Below, piece after piece: positions 15,973-24,322 of a stretch of DNA of 64,000 bases. Under the pieces are notes generated by a model. That model was given only the letters and a program-made list of their open reading frames with translations. It was not told where the DNA came from and made no database searches. The position numbers and the translations under genes are program-made. This stretch comes from Allobosea sp. LC85 (GTDB taxonomy: Bacteria; Pseudomonadota; Alphaproteobacteria; Rhizobiales; Beijerinckiaceae), in the NCBI RefSeq assembly GCF_000735605.1, contig NZ_JPKG01000033.1, positions 62,001 to 126,000 of the forward strand. The letters are read 5' to 3'. Numbering within the stretch: position 1 is the first letter of the stretch; the number at the start of each line of letters is the position of its first letter.

Positions 15973-18210
15973 ATGGCCATTATCGACGGCACAGCCGGTG
16001 ACGACTTCCTGTTCGGCACCGAAGAAGACGACCTTATCCGCGGTTTTGCGGGCGCCGATTTCATGCTCGGCTTCGGCGGCAATGATACGATCGAGGGGGG
16101 CGAGGGCGACGATCTGCTGGACGGCGGAGGCGGCGCCGATCTGCTGCAAGGCGGTGACGGCAATGACTCGCTCGCGGGCGACTCCATCTTCGAGATTGCG
16201 GGCATCGACACCCTGACCGGCGGCGCCGGCAATGACAGGTTCGAGTGGGACCCGTTTGGCGGAGTCTCCACCGCGGCACTCACCGATATCGTGACCGACT
16301 TCCAGGGCGCCGGGAACGCCGTTGGCGACACGCTGGAACTCCTGCCGTCCGGCTCAGCGACGCGCCTCACCTTCGGCGGGAGCCTTCCCTCCATGCCCCT
16401 GATCGGCAGTTCGATCGGCACTGCCGGCGACAGGCTGGCGGCTGTCTCATTCGCCTTCAGCGGCGGCAACACCTTCGTGCTGGCCGACAGCAACGACAAT
16501 GGCAGCTATGATGCAGGAGACCTCACGATCCGTCTCACCGGCCAGCTCAACCTCGTCCAGTCGGATTTCGGCACCACGCGCTTCGTCATTGCCGGCACCA
16601 ATGGGCCCGACACGATCAACGGCACCCAGGGCAACGACACGATCCTGGCCCTGGGGGGAAGCGACACGGTCAATGGCCTTGGCGGCGATGACGTCATCGA
16701 AGGCGGCGATGGCGCCGACACGCTGAATGGCGGTGACGGGGTCGACCGGATCCGGGGCGGCACTGGCGCCGATGTGATCAATGGCGGCGAAGGCCGCGAC
16801 TTCCTCACAGGCGAGGCCGGCAATGACATCATCGACGGCGGCGGCGGCAATGACAGCGTGCTGGCGGGCGGCGACGGCAACGATACCGTCTCCGGCGGTG
16901 CCGGAAACGACAATGTCGATGGCGATGCCGGCAACGACACGCTCTCCGGTGGCACAGGCAATGACGATCTCTTCGGCCTCGATGGCAACGACGTCATGTC
17001 CGGGGACGCTGGCAACGACGACCTGTTCGGCGGCTTCGGCAACGATCAGCTGAATGGCGGGGCGGGCATCGACGAACTGGAAGGCGAAGAAGGCGCCGAC
17101 CGGATCGAGGGCGGCGACGGCAACGACGAATTCAACTTCAACGCCGGCTCCTTCCAGCCGGATTCGACCTTCTCGGTGCGCGATTTCGTGGCCGACTTCC
17201 AGGGCGCCGGACTGGCCGGTGGCGATGATCTCCGGCTCTCGGGCGACGAGTTCGCCTGGGTCGGCCAGATCGACGCCAATCCGCAGATCGGTGCGGCCTT
17301 GCCGGGCGGCGGCGATGAGCTGACGCAGCTGGGCTATATCCAGCGCGCCGGCAATACCTTCCTGGTCGCCGACACCAATGATGACGGCCTGCTCGATGCC
17401 AACGACTTCACGGTCGAGTTCGCCGGGCTCCAGAACTTCACGACCGGCGATTTCGCCAGCACCGAGTTCATCATCGCGGGCACGAATGGCGATGATGTCA
17501 TCACCGGCACGCCGGGCGACGACCGGATCTTCGCGGCGGGCGGCAACGACCAGGTCACTGCGCTTGCTGGCAATGACGAGGTCCATGGCGGCGCCGGCAA
17601 CGATGTCCTCGATGGCGGCCCGGGCGGCTTCGACAACCTGTTTGGCGAGGCGGGCAATGACCAGCTGACGCTGGCGACCAGCGACGGAGGCGGCACGGCG
17701 TTTGGCGGCGAGGGCGACGATGTCCTGTTCGGCAGCGACACCTCCTTCAACAACTTCGATAACACGCTGCGGGGCGAGGCCGGCAATGACGAGCTGCATG
17801 CCGGCACGGTCGGCTCATCCATGAACGGGGAAAGCGGCTCGGATCGGCTGATCAGCGGTGCGGCCGACGACCAGATGGAGGCCGGACGCGACGAGTTCGG
17901 TTTCGAGCTGGATAATGCGCAGGACCTATTCGTATACAGCGGAACCGGGCGCTGGAGCACGGAAGGCAGCTTTTTCGGCGACACGGTCTCGGGCTTCCAG
18001 GACGGTTCGGACCTGTTCGACCTGCGCGGCAGCGGCCTGCAGTTCTCTGACCTCTCGATCGTCAACGAGGAGTTCGAGACGACGATCACCTCGAGCCGCG
18101 GCAAGATCTCGCTCTTCGAGAATGCCGGGCAGGAGGTTTTCCTCGACCAGGATGATTTCCTGTTCGGCCCGGCGCCCGCGCCGTTCTCGACCGACCCGCT
18201 GTTCATCTAA
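15973..18210 (+). CDS. RTX calcium-binding repeat protein 2 (tandem paralogue)
   Basis: This protein also has 745 residues, with the same order of RTX blocks, DFQGAG segments and C-terminal domain as RTX protein 1. Long stretches are almost identical at the DNA level (for example 16781-16959 against 14217-14395). Others have diverged (about residues 90-150, and the segment after the second array). The true start is the ATG at 15973 after GGAGCAGG, matching copy 1; an in-frame extension to 15841 is upstream sequence also shared with copy 1. The mosaic of identical and diverged blocks suggests tandem duplication followed by local gene conversion. The role is presumably the same as for copy 1: calcium-stabilised secreted or surface protein. 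Confidence 0.9.
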   Translation: MAIIDGTAGDDFLFGTEEDDLIRGFAGADFMLGFGGNDTIEGGEGDDLLDGGGGADLLQGGDGNDSLAGDSIFEIAGIDTLTGGAGNDRFEWDPFGGVSTAALTDIVTDFQGAGNAVGDTLELLPSGSATRLTFGGSLPSMPLIGSSIGTAGDRLAAVSFAFSGGNTFVLADSNDNGSYDAGDLTIRLTGQLNLVQSDFGTTRFVIAGTNGPDTINGTQGNDTILALGGSDTVNGLGGDDVIEGGDGADTLNGGDGVDRIRGGTGADVINGGEGRDFLTGEAGNDIIDGGGGNDSVLAGGDGNDTVSGGAGNDNVDGDAGNDTLSGGTGNDDLFGLDGNDVMSGDAGNDDLFGGFGNDQLNGGAGIDELEGEEGADRIEGGDGNDEFNFNAGSFQPDSTFSVRDFVADFQGAGLAGGDDLRLSGDEFAWVGQIDANPQIGAALPGGGDELTQLGYIQRAGNTFLVADTNDDGLLDANDFTVEFAGLQNFTTGDFASTEFIIAGTNGDDVITGTPGDDRIFAAGGNDQVTALAGNDEVHGGAGNDVLDGGPGGFDNLFGEAGNDQLTLATSDGGGTAFGGEGDDVLFGSDTSFNNFDNTLRGEAGNDELHAGTVGSSMNGESGSDRLISGAADDQMEAGRDEFGFELDNAQDLFVYSGTGRWSTEGSFFGDTVSGFQDGSDLFDLRGSGLQFSDLSIVNEEFETTITSSRGKISLFENAGQEVFLDQDDFLFGPAPAPFSTDPLFI

Positions 18211-18312
18211 GGCATCGGCTACGAAAAGTGGATCGCGGTTTTCGGGGCAAAGCCGATGCCAACACAAAAGATGAGATGATCGGCTCGAAAAGTGGATTGC
18301 GATTTTCGGGAA
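18211..18312. repeat. two GCATCGG-family hairpin repeats
   Basis: Immediately after the RTX2 stop codon, 18211-18260 is a full copy (GGCATCGG ... GCCGATGCC with the AAAAGTGGATCGCGG core). A second, degenerate copy lies at about 18269-18312. This is the same family as at 21166, 25773, 38114 and 47521. Confidence 0.85.
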
Positions 18313-18334
18313 GCGTTCCTCGAGACATAGACGC

Positions 18335-18369
18335 AAAAAGGACCGCCAGCATCTGCTGACGGTCTTTTT
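18335..18369 (+). terminator. Rho-independent terminator
   Basis: AAAAAGGACCGCCAGC pairs with GCTGACGGTCTTTTT (one bulge, one mismatch), giving a strong stem with T run, and A run on the other side. It would stop transcription from the RTX genes. The stretch 18370-18584 holds nothing else I can support. Confidence 0.85.
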
Positions 18370-18584
18370 CGTGCTCATCGAGGTGATCCGAGCCTCTGCT
18401 TGCGCCGCCTCTCCAAAGGGGAGGGTGTCTTGCCAGGGCACGGCGCCATGGGGCGGGGCTGCTTTCGCGGCCGGGCTTTGTTCGGGCCGGCGCCTCCGCA
18501 ACGCAAGACCTCGGTTACAGCGCGCTTGCGTTCCCATGACGCGGGTAACGACGTCCATGGATGGCCTGGATGGCTTGCACGGCT

Positions 18585-18722
18585 TCAAGGCATCTTGTCG
18601 GGCTCGTCCTTATTCATCGCATCAGAGGGACCACGCGAACGCGACCATCGCGTCGCCAGAAACAGCCCCACCGGTATGGCCATCACAACGATCCAGACGA
18701 CGAAGCTCCAATCACCCGTCAT
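18585..18722 (-). CDS. 45-residue small membrane protein
   Basis: The product, starting MTGDWSFVVWIVVMAIPVGL, has one N-terminal transmembrane helix and a charged tail (SRSRGPSDAMNKDEPDKMP). GAGAAGGGCA directly precedes the ATG at 18722. A longer frame upstream runs through a degenerate minisatellite and is rejected. A GGAAC-N17-TGTT sequence about 80 bases upstream could be its stress promoter. No family is recognised. Confidence 0.55.
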   Translation of the reverse strand: MTGDWSFVVWIVVMAIPVGLFLATRWSRSRGPSDAMNKDEPDKMP

Positions 18723-18789
18723 TGCCCTTCTCCCGTCTTGGCCTTTCTCCCGTCCTGGCCTTTGACCTGTCCTGGCCTTCTCCCTTCTG
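18723..18789. repeat. degenerate 16-17 bp tandem repeat
   Basis: About four imperfect units of the form GCCTTTCTCCCGTCCTG lie head to tail directly upstream of the 18585-18722 start codon, in what should be its leader. Confidence 0.7.
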
Positions 18790-18802
18790 GCTTGAATCTC
18801 CC

Positions 18803-18828
18803 AACACGCTGGTCCCTTGAATCGTTCC
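18803..18828 (-). promoter_or_regulatory. possible EcfG-type promoter (minus strand)
   Basis: Minus strand GGAAC (18824-18828), 17 bases, TGTT (18803-18806). It is a relaxed match upstream of the 18585-18722 gene. Confidence 0.35.
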
Positions 18829-18995
18829 GGAACGGGACCTGGCCCCGCCGGCTGCGTTCCGTTGGGGCTGGCGCATGGGTAGACGGGTGCGAGAACGACG
18901 GTGCAAGAAAAGAAAGCAAGGTTTCGCGTTGCGGCGACACCGCGAACCGGTGGTCCCATGCCGGCTTCGTGCGAAATGCCGGCAACGGTTCCCAT

Positions 18996-19020
18996 GGAAC
19001 AAGTGCGCAATGCTGTCGTT
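18996..19020 (+). promoter_or_regulatory. EcfG-type stress promoter
   Basis: GGAAC (18996-19000), 16 bases, CGTT (19017-19020), 40 bases before the ATG at 19060. Perfect match, driving the 19060-19916 pair. Confidence 0.8.
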
Positions 19021-19059
19021 TGATCGGGCATATAGGCCAATCGTTCAGGGAGATGCCCG

Positions 19060-19359
19060 ATGAAACGGACATTGATCGTGACGGTATTCGGCGTTGCCAT
19101 GATTCTGGGTGCGCAGGCTCAGACGTCGACCACCGCCCCCACTCCATCGCCCAATGCTCCGGCCGATGCGAACGCACCGCTGCCGGGCGCCAACAGCTTC
19201 ACCGAGGGCCAGGCGAAGAGCCGGCTGGAGGCTAACGGCTATAGCGGGGTGTCCGAACTCAAGAAGGATGACAACGGCGTCTGGAGGGGCAGGGCGACCC
19301 ATGGCGGACAGGCTGTCAATGTCAGCGTCGATTATCGCGGCAACATCCGGCACAACTGA
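19060..19359 (+). CDS. small secreted protein with a PepSY-like fold
   Basis: The 99-residue protein has a signal peptide (MKRTLIVTVFGVAMILGAQA, cleavage near AQAQ), a Pro/Ala-rich linker and a C-terminal domain SFTEGQAKSRLEANGYSGVS ... VDYRGNI. That domain resembles the PepSY/SmpA-type small periplasmic folds in which a helix is followed by three strands. The function is unknown; it is probably periplasmic. It is the first gene of a two-gene unit with a YflT-like stress protein 11 bases downstream, under a perfect EcfG promoter. Confidence 0.8.
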   Translation: MKRTLIVTVFGVAMILGAQAQTSTTAPTPSPNAPADANAPLPGANSFTEGQAKSRLEANGYSGVSELKKDDNGVWRGRATHGGQAVNVSVDYRGNIRHN

Positions 19360-19370
19360 GGATCTTCCCC

Positions 19371-19916
19371 ATGACACAGACGATCACTCGTTCCTACGAC
19401 ATGTATGATCAGGCCGTCGGCGTGGTTCGGAAGCTGAAAGACGCCGGCGTTGCCGATTCGGATATCAGCATGGTTGCCCGCCGTGACGGTCTCGAAACCG
19501 ATAACAATGCCGCGGAGGGAGCCGGCATCGGCGGTCTTGTCGGCGGTGCTGCCGGACTGCTCACGGGGCTTGGCCTGATCGCGATTCCAGGCGTCGGCCC
19601 TGTCGTGGCCGCCGGTTGGCTTGCCGCAACTGCGGCAGGGGCTGCGACCGGCGCGGTTGCCGGTGGCCTTGTGGGCGCTCTGACGAGTTCGGGCGTCGAC
19701 GAGAAGGATGCCCACTATTATGCCGAGACGGTCAGGCGGGGCGGCAGCGTCGTGTCGGTCAGGGCAACTGACGAACAGGCGCCAACCGTGGAAGCGATCA
19801 TGGACGGCGCGACGCCGATCGATAAGGTCGACCGCCGAACCGCCTATGAGCGGGAAGGCTGGACGCAATTCGATCCAGAGGCTCCGCCCTATCCGCCCTA
19901 TGTGCGGCCGTTGTAG
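19371..19916 (+). CDS. YflT/GSP17M-like general stress protein 1
   Basis: The protein has 181 residues. The N-terminal domain (MTQTITRSYDMYDQAVGVVRKLKDAGVADSDIS...) is of the general-stress-protein 17M/YflT type. A Gly/Ala-rich hydrophobic middle (about 50-110, GAGIGGLVGGAAGLLTGLGL...) could form a membrane hairpin. A third section, HYYAETVRRGGSVVSVRA, is a ferredoxin-like repeat of the first domain. A paralogue with the same layout is at 38480-39031. Co-transcription with the secreted protein upstream and the EcfG promoter at 18996 support a general stress role. Confidence 0.85.
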   Translation: MTQTITRSYDMYDQAVGVVRKLKDAGVADSDISMVARRDGLETDNNAAEGAGIGGLVGGAAGLLTGLGLIAIPGVGPVVAAGWLAATAAGAATGAVAGGLVGALTSSGVDEKDAHYYAETVRRGGSVVSVRATDEQAPTVEAIMDGATPIDKVDRRTAYEREGWTQFDPEAPPYPPYVRPL

Positions 19917-19930
19917 AGTTCTCCTGGACA

Positions 19931-19954
19931 AAGCCCCGGCAATGATCGGGGCTT
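19931..19954 (+). terminator. GC-rich hairpin after the stress operon
   Basis: AAGCCCCG (19931-19938) pairs with CGGGGCTT (19947-19954), 15 bases after the stop. There is only a weak T tract, so termination is likely but not certain. The rest of the gap to 20095 shows no gene I can support. Confidence 0.55.
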
Positions 19955-20095
19955 CCGGCCTTCTGCGGATATGTGCCGTTGCTGACAGCATCGCAGCAAC
20001 GGCGCTCCCTTGGGTCCGTTGCTCGTTGATCACGCGCGGCGGCAGCCTCCCGGCCAGCATGTGCCGGACCAAGTCGATGGGCTTGAAGTTCATCT

Positions 20096-20120
20096 CATAT
20101 GGTGATAATTACACCATATG
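20096..20120. promoter_or_regulatory. palindromic operator over the XRE start codon
   Basis: CATATGGTG (20096-20104), seven AT-rich bases, CACCATATG (20112-20120). The right arm contains the ATG start of the XRE-family gene. A perfect 9-bp inverted repeat here is what an autoregulating helix-turn-helix repressor would bind. Confidence 0.65.
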
Positions 20121-20546
20121 AAATCATATCAATGCCGAATGGCGCGGGCGGCCCTGAACTGGAGCATGCCCGAGCTGGCCCAAAGGGCCGGCGTCGGCGT
20201 CAACACCGTCAACCGCTTTGAAGCGGGGCAGGATGCCAGGATGAGCAGCGTCGAGAAGATGCAGGCCGCCTTGTCCGAAGCGGGCGTCATCTTCATTGCC
20301 GAGAACGGCGAAGGGGCGGGCGTGCGCCTCCCGAAGGGCTTTATGCCCGCGACTGTTCCCACAGCGTCACATGCTTCGCTCAAGGTCAGAGCCAGCACGG
20401 TGCGGGCCGGCGCCGCGCGCGCGGCGGACCGCGCCATGAGCGACATGGACGCGAGCCCGGAAGAGAAGACGGAGCGCCGCGAGCGCCTGACCAACGAGCC
20501 TGACGTCGTCAGGAAAGCCCGTAGCAAGAGCAGGGATGCATCATGA
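20118..20546 (+). CDS. XRE-family helix-turn-helix regulator
   Basis: The product has 142 residues. An N-terminal HTH_3 domain (about 5-60: RAALNWSMPELAQRAGVGVNTVNRFEAGQDAR) is followed by the common MQAALSEAGVIFIAENGEGAGVRLP segment and a basic, probably disordered C-terminal 70 residues. That long tail is unusual: most such regulators stop near residue 80. The start codon lies inside a perfect palindrome, suggesting autorepression and perhaps a leaderless transcript. The stop overlaps the next start codon (ATGA), so it is translationally coupled to a BrnA-like antitoxin-type protein. Confidence 0.88.
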   Translation: MKSYQCRMARAALNWSMPELAQRAGVGVNTVNRFEAGQDARMSSVEKMQAALSEAGVIFIAENGEGAGVRLPKGFMPATVPTASHASLKVRASTVRAGAARAADRAMSDMDASPEEKTERRERLTNEPDVVRKARSKSRDAS

Positions 20547-20827
20547 ACAACGACAGACCGCGCCGGCCGACAAGCGCCCGCGACCAGGCGGAGGCCCTGT
20601 TCAAGCCGGCCGCGCCGAAAGCTCCGCCCGTGATCGCGAAGCGGCCCGCGCTGCCAGGCGCGAAGGAGATGGTGACGCTGCGGATCGACCGCGATGTGCT
20701 CGACCATTTCCAGGGCGGCGGGCCCGGCTGGCAGGATCGCGTCAACGACGCGCTGCGGCAGGCGGCGGGCCTCATCGGAGAGGACGTGCTGAAGCCCGAG
20801 GATCTCAACTCGTCGAATGATGGCTGA
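20543..20827 (+). CDS. BrnA-like (DUF4415) antitoxin-type protein without a toxin
   Basis: The product has 94 residues. A polar N-terminus is followed by EMVTLRIDRDVLDHFQGGGP and GWQDRVNDALRQAAG, which matches the ribbon-helix-helix C-terminal region of BrnA antitoxins. BrnA normally follows a BrnT toxin gene; here there is no BrnT-like frame on either side, and the partner upstream is an XRE regulator with a 4-bp overlap. It may be an orphan antitoxin, a second DNA-binding protein of an operon regulator pair, or what is left of a toxin-antitoxin module. Confidence 0.75.
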   Translation: MNNDRPRRPTSARDQAEALFKPAAPKAPPVIAKRPALPGAKEMVTLRIDRDVLDHFQGGGPGWQDRVNDALRQAAGLIGEDVLKPEDLNSSNDG

Positions 20828-20868
20828 GGCGATCGGCGACAGCCGCGCCGCTCAAGCCTTGAAGCCAC

Positions 20869-21129
20869 TCAAGTCTTGGACTTGAGGGCGTGCAGGCGGG
20901 AGATGTCGGCGCGCAGCGCAGCCACGGCCGCCTCGCCGCGAACGCCCTTGATGCCGCGCTCCTCGCGATCGGTCGAGCCGGGTACGCCATCGAGAAAGCT
21001 GTTGCGCTTCGCAGTCGGCATCGCCAGCAGATAGGCGATCTCGCATTCGTGCCGCCACTCTTCCGACCAGGTCGAGACCTCGCGGCCGGCGAGATGGGAC
21101 CAGGCGAGCGAAGGGGCAGGGGCAGACAA
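20869..21129 (-). CDS. small hypothetical protein (DUF7696-like), 86 residues
   Basis: The core reads WSEEWRHECEIAYLLAMPTA, then RGEAAVAALRADISRL; I recall this pattern from small proteins often found near phage or accessory genes, but I cannot name a function. The start is a TTG at 21129, supported by AAGGAG seven bases upstream and by lack of a nearby ATG in a better position. It faces the BrnA-like gene convergently. Confidence 0.65.
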   Translation of the reverse strand: MSAPAPSLAWSHLAGREVSTWSEEWRHECEIAYLLAMPTAKRNSFLDGVPGSTDREERGIKGVRGEAAVAALRADISRLHALKSKT

Positions 21130-21165
21130 GGCGAATCTCCTTAAGCGTCGGGCTTCAGCCTTAGC

Positions 21166-21271
21166 GCATCGGCCCGAAAAGTGGATCGCGGTTTTCGGGG
21201 CAAAGCCGATGCCAGTAGGTTAGATCATCGGCCCGAAAAGTGGATTGTGGTTTTCGGGGAGGCCGATGATC
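21166..21271. repeat. two GCATCGG-family hairpin repeats
   Basis: One full copy lies at 21166-21212 (GCATCGG ... GCCGATGC) and a second at about 21225-21271 with GATCATCGG/GCCGATGATC ends. They lie just downstream of the AtzH/HpxZ-like gene and probably end its transcript. Confidence 0.85.
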
Positions 21272-21278
21272 CAAACCC

Positions 21279-21683
21279 TCACCAGAGCGGCGCCCCGTCC
21301 ATCGTCGAGACATGAGCGGAGATCACCTTCCAGCCAAGGTCGGGAAAGCGCACCCAGCTCTGGCTCTGCCGGCCAATCAGATCGCGGCCCCGCACCTTGA
21401 ACTCGAGGTTCACGGTGGCGATGTCGCGTCCCAGTGTCAGGATCTCGAGCCTGATCCGCTTCTCCTTGATGCCGGGCCCTGGTGGCCGCGCGATGCGATG
21501 GGCGTGGATCTCGGCGAAGCCGTAGCCGTTCTCGTGGAGCGCGTAGCGGATCGTGTGCGGGCTGTCCCAGAAGGTCGCGTCGAGGACGTCGACATTCTTG
21601 TCGATCAGCGCCTGCTCGTAGCGCTCGAACAGCGCGGCCATCTCGGCGACGACTTCGGGGAGGTTGGGGGTCAGATCGGTCAT
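21279..21683 (-). CDS. AtzH/HpxZ-like (DUF3225) protein
   Basis: The protein has 134 residues of the SnoaL-like/NTF2 fold, starting MTDLTPNLPEVVAEMAALFE and containing the family's SPHTIRYALHENGYGF and SQSWVRFPDLGWKVISAHVS segments. Relatives (HpxZ, AtzH) sit beside AtzE-type amidases in oxalurate or cyanuric-acid catabolism; AtzH is itself reported as a small amidase-associated enzyme. The start codon overlaps the amidase stop by four bases (ATGA), so the two are translated together. The absence of the AtzG/HpxX small subunit argues for a different substrate. Confidence 0.85.
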   Translation of the reverse strand: MTDLTPNLPEVVAEMAALFERYEQALIDKNVDVLDATFWDSPHTIRYALHENGYGFAEIHAHRIARPPGPGIKEKRIRLEILTLGRDIATVNLEFKVRGRDLIGRQSQSWVRFPDLGWKVISAHVSTMDGAPLW

Positions 21684-22852
21684 GATGCAGCGTCCAAGGC
21701 CTGAGCGACGGCAACAAGGGTGGCGTCCGTACCGCGTCCGCCGATGATCGAAAGCCCGACCGGTGCGCCGTCCACCGTGGCGCCGGGCAGGTTCACCTGC
21801 GGCGACCCGGTGAGGCCGCCCTGCGCGCACAGGCAGCTGATCCGATCACGCAGGGGCTGCAGCTCCGCGAGCGGCAGGCCACGCGACGGCGCGGGGAAAG
21901 GCGTGGTCGGTAGACACAGGATCGTCCCCGGCGGGAGCAAATGGCGCAGTCTCGCACGCGCTTCCTGACGCATGAGTGCCGCCCAGTTGCGTTCGGCCGC
22001 GGGCATCTGAGCGCCGGTGAGCAGGCCGGAGACGACGCTGAACGCCATCCGCGGGTTCGCACGCTCGATCCAGGGCTGGAAGGTCTGCCAGGCTTCGACC
22101 GGCTGGAGCGTCCGCTGGGCCCTTGCCCAGACGGAGAGCCCCTGCGGAGCCATGATCTCTTCGCGCACATGCCCGACGATACGCCCGAGGCGTTCGACCA
22201 TGGGCGCCAGCGCCGCAGCCACATCCGGATCGGCGAAGCCGAAGGCGTCGGCGGCGACGAGAAGCGTCGTTGGCAAGGCGCCGGGTGCTTCGCCGAGCAT
22301 CACGGTCGAGACTTTGGCAAAGCTGCGTGCGTCACGGGCGAACCAGCCCGTGGTGTCGGAGCTCGGCGCCTGCGCCATCATGCCGGACACGTCGAGCCGG
22401 CCATGAGTGGGGCGAATGCCATGGAGCCCGCAGAAGCTCGCGGGCACGCGCACCGACCCGCCGGTGTCGGTGCCGAGCGCGATGTCGCAGAGGCCGGCGG
22501 CGACCGCGGCCGCCGAACCCGAAGACGAGCCGCCTGGCACGCGGCCGGGCGCCGCAGCATTGACAGGCGTTCCGTCGAACGGGTTCTCGCCGAGGATTCC
22601 GAGCGAGACTTCGTCGGTTATCGTCTTGCCGACGAGTTCGGCGCCGGCGTCGAGCAAGGTCTGCACGGCCCACGCGTGGCGTTCCGGCACAGGATTGAAC
22701 TTTGCCCAATCGTGGTTGCCGCCACCGGTTGGCACGCCGGCGACATCGAACAGGTCCTTGGCAGCGAAAGTCAGGCCGGCAAGCGGTCCGCCTGTCCGCC
22801 CCGGGATGCGCACCCGCGGCCCGGGCACGAAAGCGTTGACGCGATCTTCCAT
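21680..22852 (-). CDS. amidase signature family enzyme
   Basis: The product has about 390 residues with the Ser-cisSer-Lys amidase signature: Lys32 (FAAKDLFD), GGSSSGS (107-113) and DTGGS (129-133). The sequence around the signature (NPFDGTPVNAAAPGRVPGGS) is closest in style to plant AMI1-like indole-acetamide amidases and AtzE-type enzymes. The start at 22852 is chosen because GGGGA lies about seven bases upstream; a start two codons earlier is possible. It pairs with an AtzH/HpxZ-like gene downstream. It probably hydrolyses a small amide; the identity of the amide is not visible. The 270 bases upstream hold only its promoter region. Confidence 0.88.
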   Translation of the reverse strand: MEDRVNAFVPGPRVRIPGRTGGPLAGLTFAAKDLFDVAGVPTGGGNHDWAKFNPVPERHAWAVQTLLDAGAELVGKTITDEVSLGILGENPFDGTPVNAAAPGRVPGGSSSGSAAAVAAGLCDIALGTDTGGSVRVPASFCGLHGIRPTHGRLDVSGMMAQAPSSDTTGWFARDARSFAKVSTVMLGEAPGALPTTLLVAADAFGFADPDVAAALAPMVERLGRIVGHVREEIMAPQGLSVWARAQRTLQPVEAWQTFQPWIERANPRMAFSVVSGLLTGAQMPAAERNWAALMRQEARARLRHLLPPGTILCLPTTPFPAPSRGLPLAELQPLRDRISCLCAQGGLTGSPQVNLPGATVDGAPVGLSIIGGRGTDATLVAVAQALDAAS

Positions 22853-23124
22853 GTCCATTCCCCGTTGAGCCGGTCGAGCGGAGCGAATGGTGACCCCGGC
22901 ACCGGCCGCCGCTCCCTGCCTCGAGAGACTGCATGGCTGGCGGGCGATTCGGCAGTGCAGGCAGTTGCACCCTGCAATGCGCGGGACGCGCGAACACACG
23001 GGCGACGCAGCGGCGGCATTTGATGCGTGCCGTGTTCTCGCCTGCGCGCCGGGCGACGACAATCAGCCGATTGCCTCTGGATCAACCCCGATCGGCGATG
23101 CGCCAGCGCCCGCGGTCGCGCAAC

Positions 23125-24045
23125 TCAGTCCAGCGGCAGACCGCTGCGAAGGCCGCGGGTTTCGGGCGTCAGCGCAGCCACACGCACGCCGCTCGCCGGC
23201 GGCGCGTTGAAGGCACGCAGGGCCTTCTTGGGCAGGTCGAGATCGTATGGCCGGCTGGGCGGCAGCCGCATCGTGCTGACGAGGGTCGAAGCCGGGTTTG
23301 CGGGCGCCGCAGCTGCCGGCGCAGGGATGACCGGCGCGGAGGTGGCCGGCGCGAAAGCCCGCGGCGCTGCAGCGAAGGATGCCGGCACAATCGAAGCGGT
23401 GGTGGCGGGAGCCGCAGGGGCTGCGGCCGCAGCGAGCTGATAGGCCGGCTCCTCGATGCGACGCCGCTCGGGCCGTTCGCCCTTCACATAGAAGGCGTTG
23501 CCGCCTGCCAACGTCACGTAGTGCATGTTGGGATAGGAGAAGCGCAGGCCGGCCATATGAAAATGCTTGGCCGCTCCGACAGGCTCGTGGCGCCGCCCGT
23601 TGAGGATGTCTTCCGCGATCGCCTCGACCTTCGGCAGGTCGCGTGCAGCCATCGGGCGTGTCAGCACGCCGGAGGCGAACTGACGCGGTGCGCCGACGAC
23701 GCCGCAGATCGTCTCGGGATAGCGCGGCGATTCCACCCGGTTCATCACGACCGTGCCGACGCTGAGCAGGCCCGCATCGCTCGAACGGTTCGATTCGAAA
23801 TACATCGCGCGGACGAGGCACTCCTTCTCGCGCGGGTCGGCCTTCGCCAGGGCGACGGCGCGCTTGCGCGCCTCACGGGGATCCTTTGCTGCGGGCGCAG
23901 CCGTCGAAGCGGTCTCGACGGGCGACATGCTGCAGGCGCCCAGGGCCGGTGCAGCCAGTGAAATCAGAAGCGGGATCGCCTTGCGGCCGGAGCGGCTCAT
24001 ACCGATGGGACGGACAGCATTTGCAGCGATCACGGCGCGCTTCAT
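23125..24045 (-). CDS. SleB-type cell wall hydrolase lipoprotein
   Basis: The protein has 306 residues. The long basic n-region and hydrophobic stretch end in a lipobox (LGAC, about residues 35-38), so it should be lipid-anchored. The catalytic domain (about 70-200) belongs to the SleB/CwlJ hydrolase family: KECLVRAMYFESNRSSDAG with the catalytic Glu, VGTVVMNRV, YPETICGVV and QFASG. A Pro/Ala-rich C-terminal third is probably disordered. It likely cleaves peptidoglycan in the periplasm. AGGAGG seven bases before the ATG at 24045 fixes the start. Confidence 0.88.
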   Translation of the reverse strand: MKRAVIAANAVRPIGMSRSGRKAIPLLISLAAPALGACSMSPVETASTAAPAAKDPREARKRAVALAKADPREKECLVRAMYFESNRSSDAGLLSVGTVVMNRVESPRYPETICGVVGAPRQFASGVLTRPMAARDLPKVEAIAEDILNGRRHEPVGAAKHFHMAGLRFSYPNMHYVTLAGGNAFYVKGERPERRRIEEPAYQLAAAAAPAAPATTASIVPASFAAAPRAFAPATSAPVIPAPAAAAPANPASTLVSTMRLPPSRPYDLDLPKKALRAFNAPPASGVRVAALTPETRGLRSGLPLD

Positions 24046-24322
24046 GCGGCAACCTCCTGATTACGGGCTTCGGGCCGCCGCAAGCGGCGGACCGTCGTCA
24101 CTGGAAGGGACCCTGAAATTCTTAAGGGAAGATTAATCGCGAAAGGACAAGGCGAAGGTGCCCGACCGCGGTTCGGCCGTCAACACGGCGAACTGCCGGG
24201 CTCTTCCAGCTCGATTGACAGCATACCGAATATTGCTACGCAGGCCGGCGAGGGTACGTCCTCGATCCTGTTACGGGATTACATCTCCGGGGCCGGCCCG
24301 GCCCGTTTTTTGGTTCCCGTGC

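Noticed and set aside
19332..20093. 253-codon minus-strand open frame
   Set aside because: It is antisense to the YflT-like stress protein gene and lacks a recognisable domain.
24291..24311. Terminator just before the MFS transporter
   Set aside because: A GC-rich palindrome with six T residues is present, but it lies 12 bases before the proposed start and no plus-strand gene lies upstream to terminate; left unassigned.
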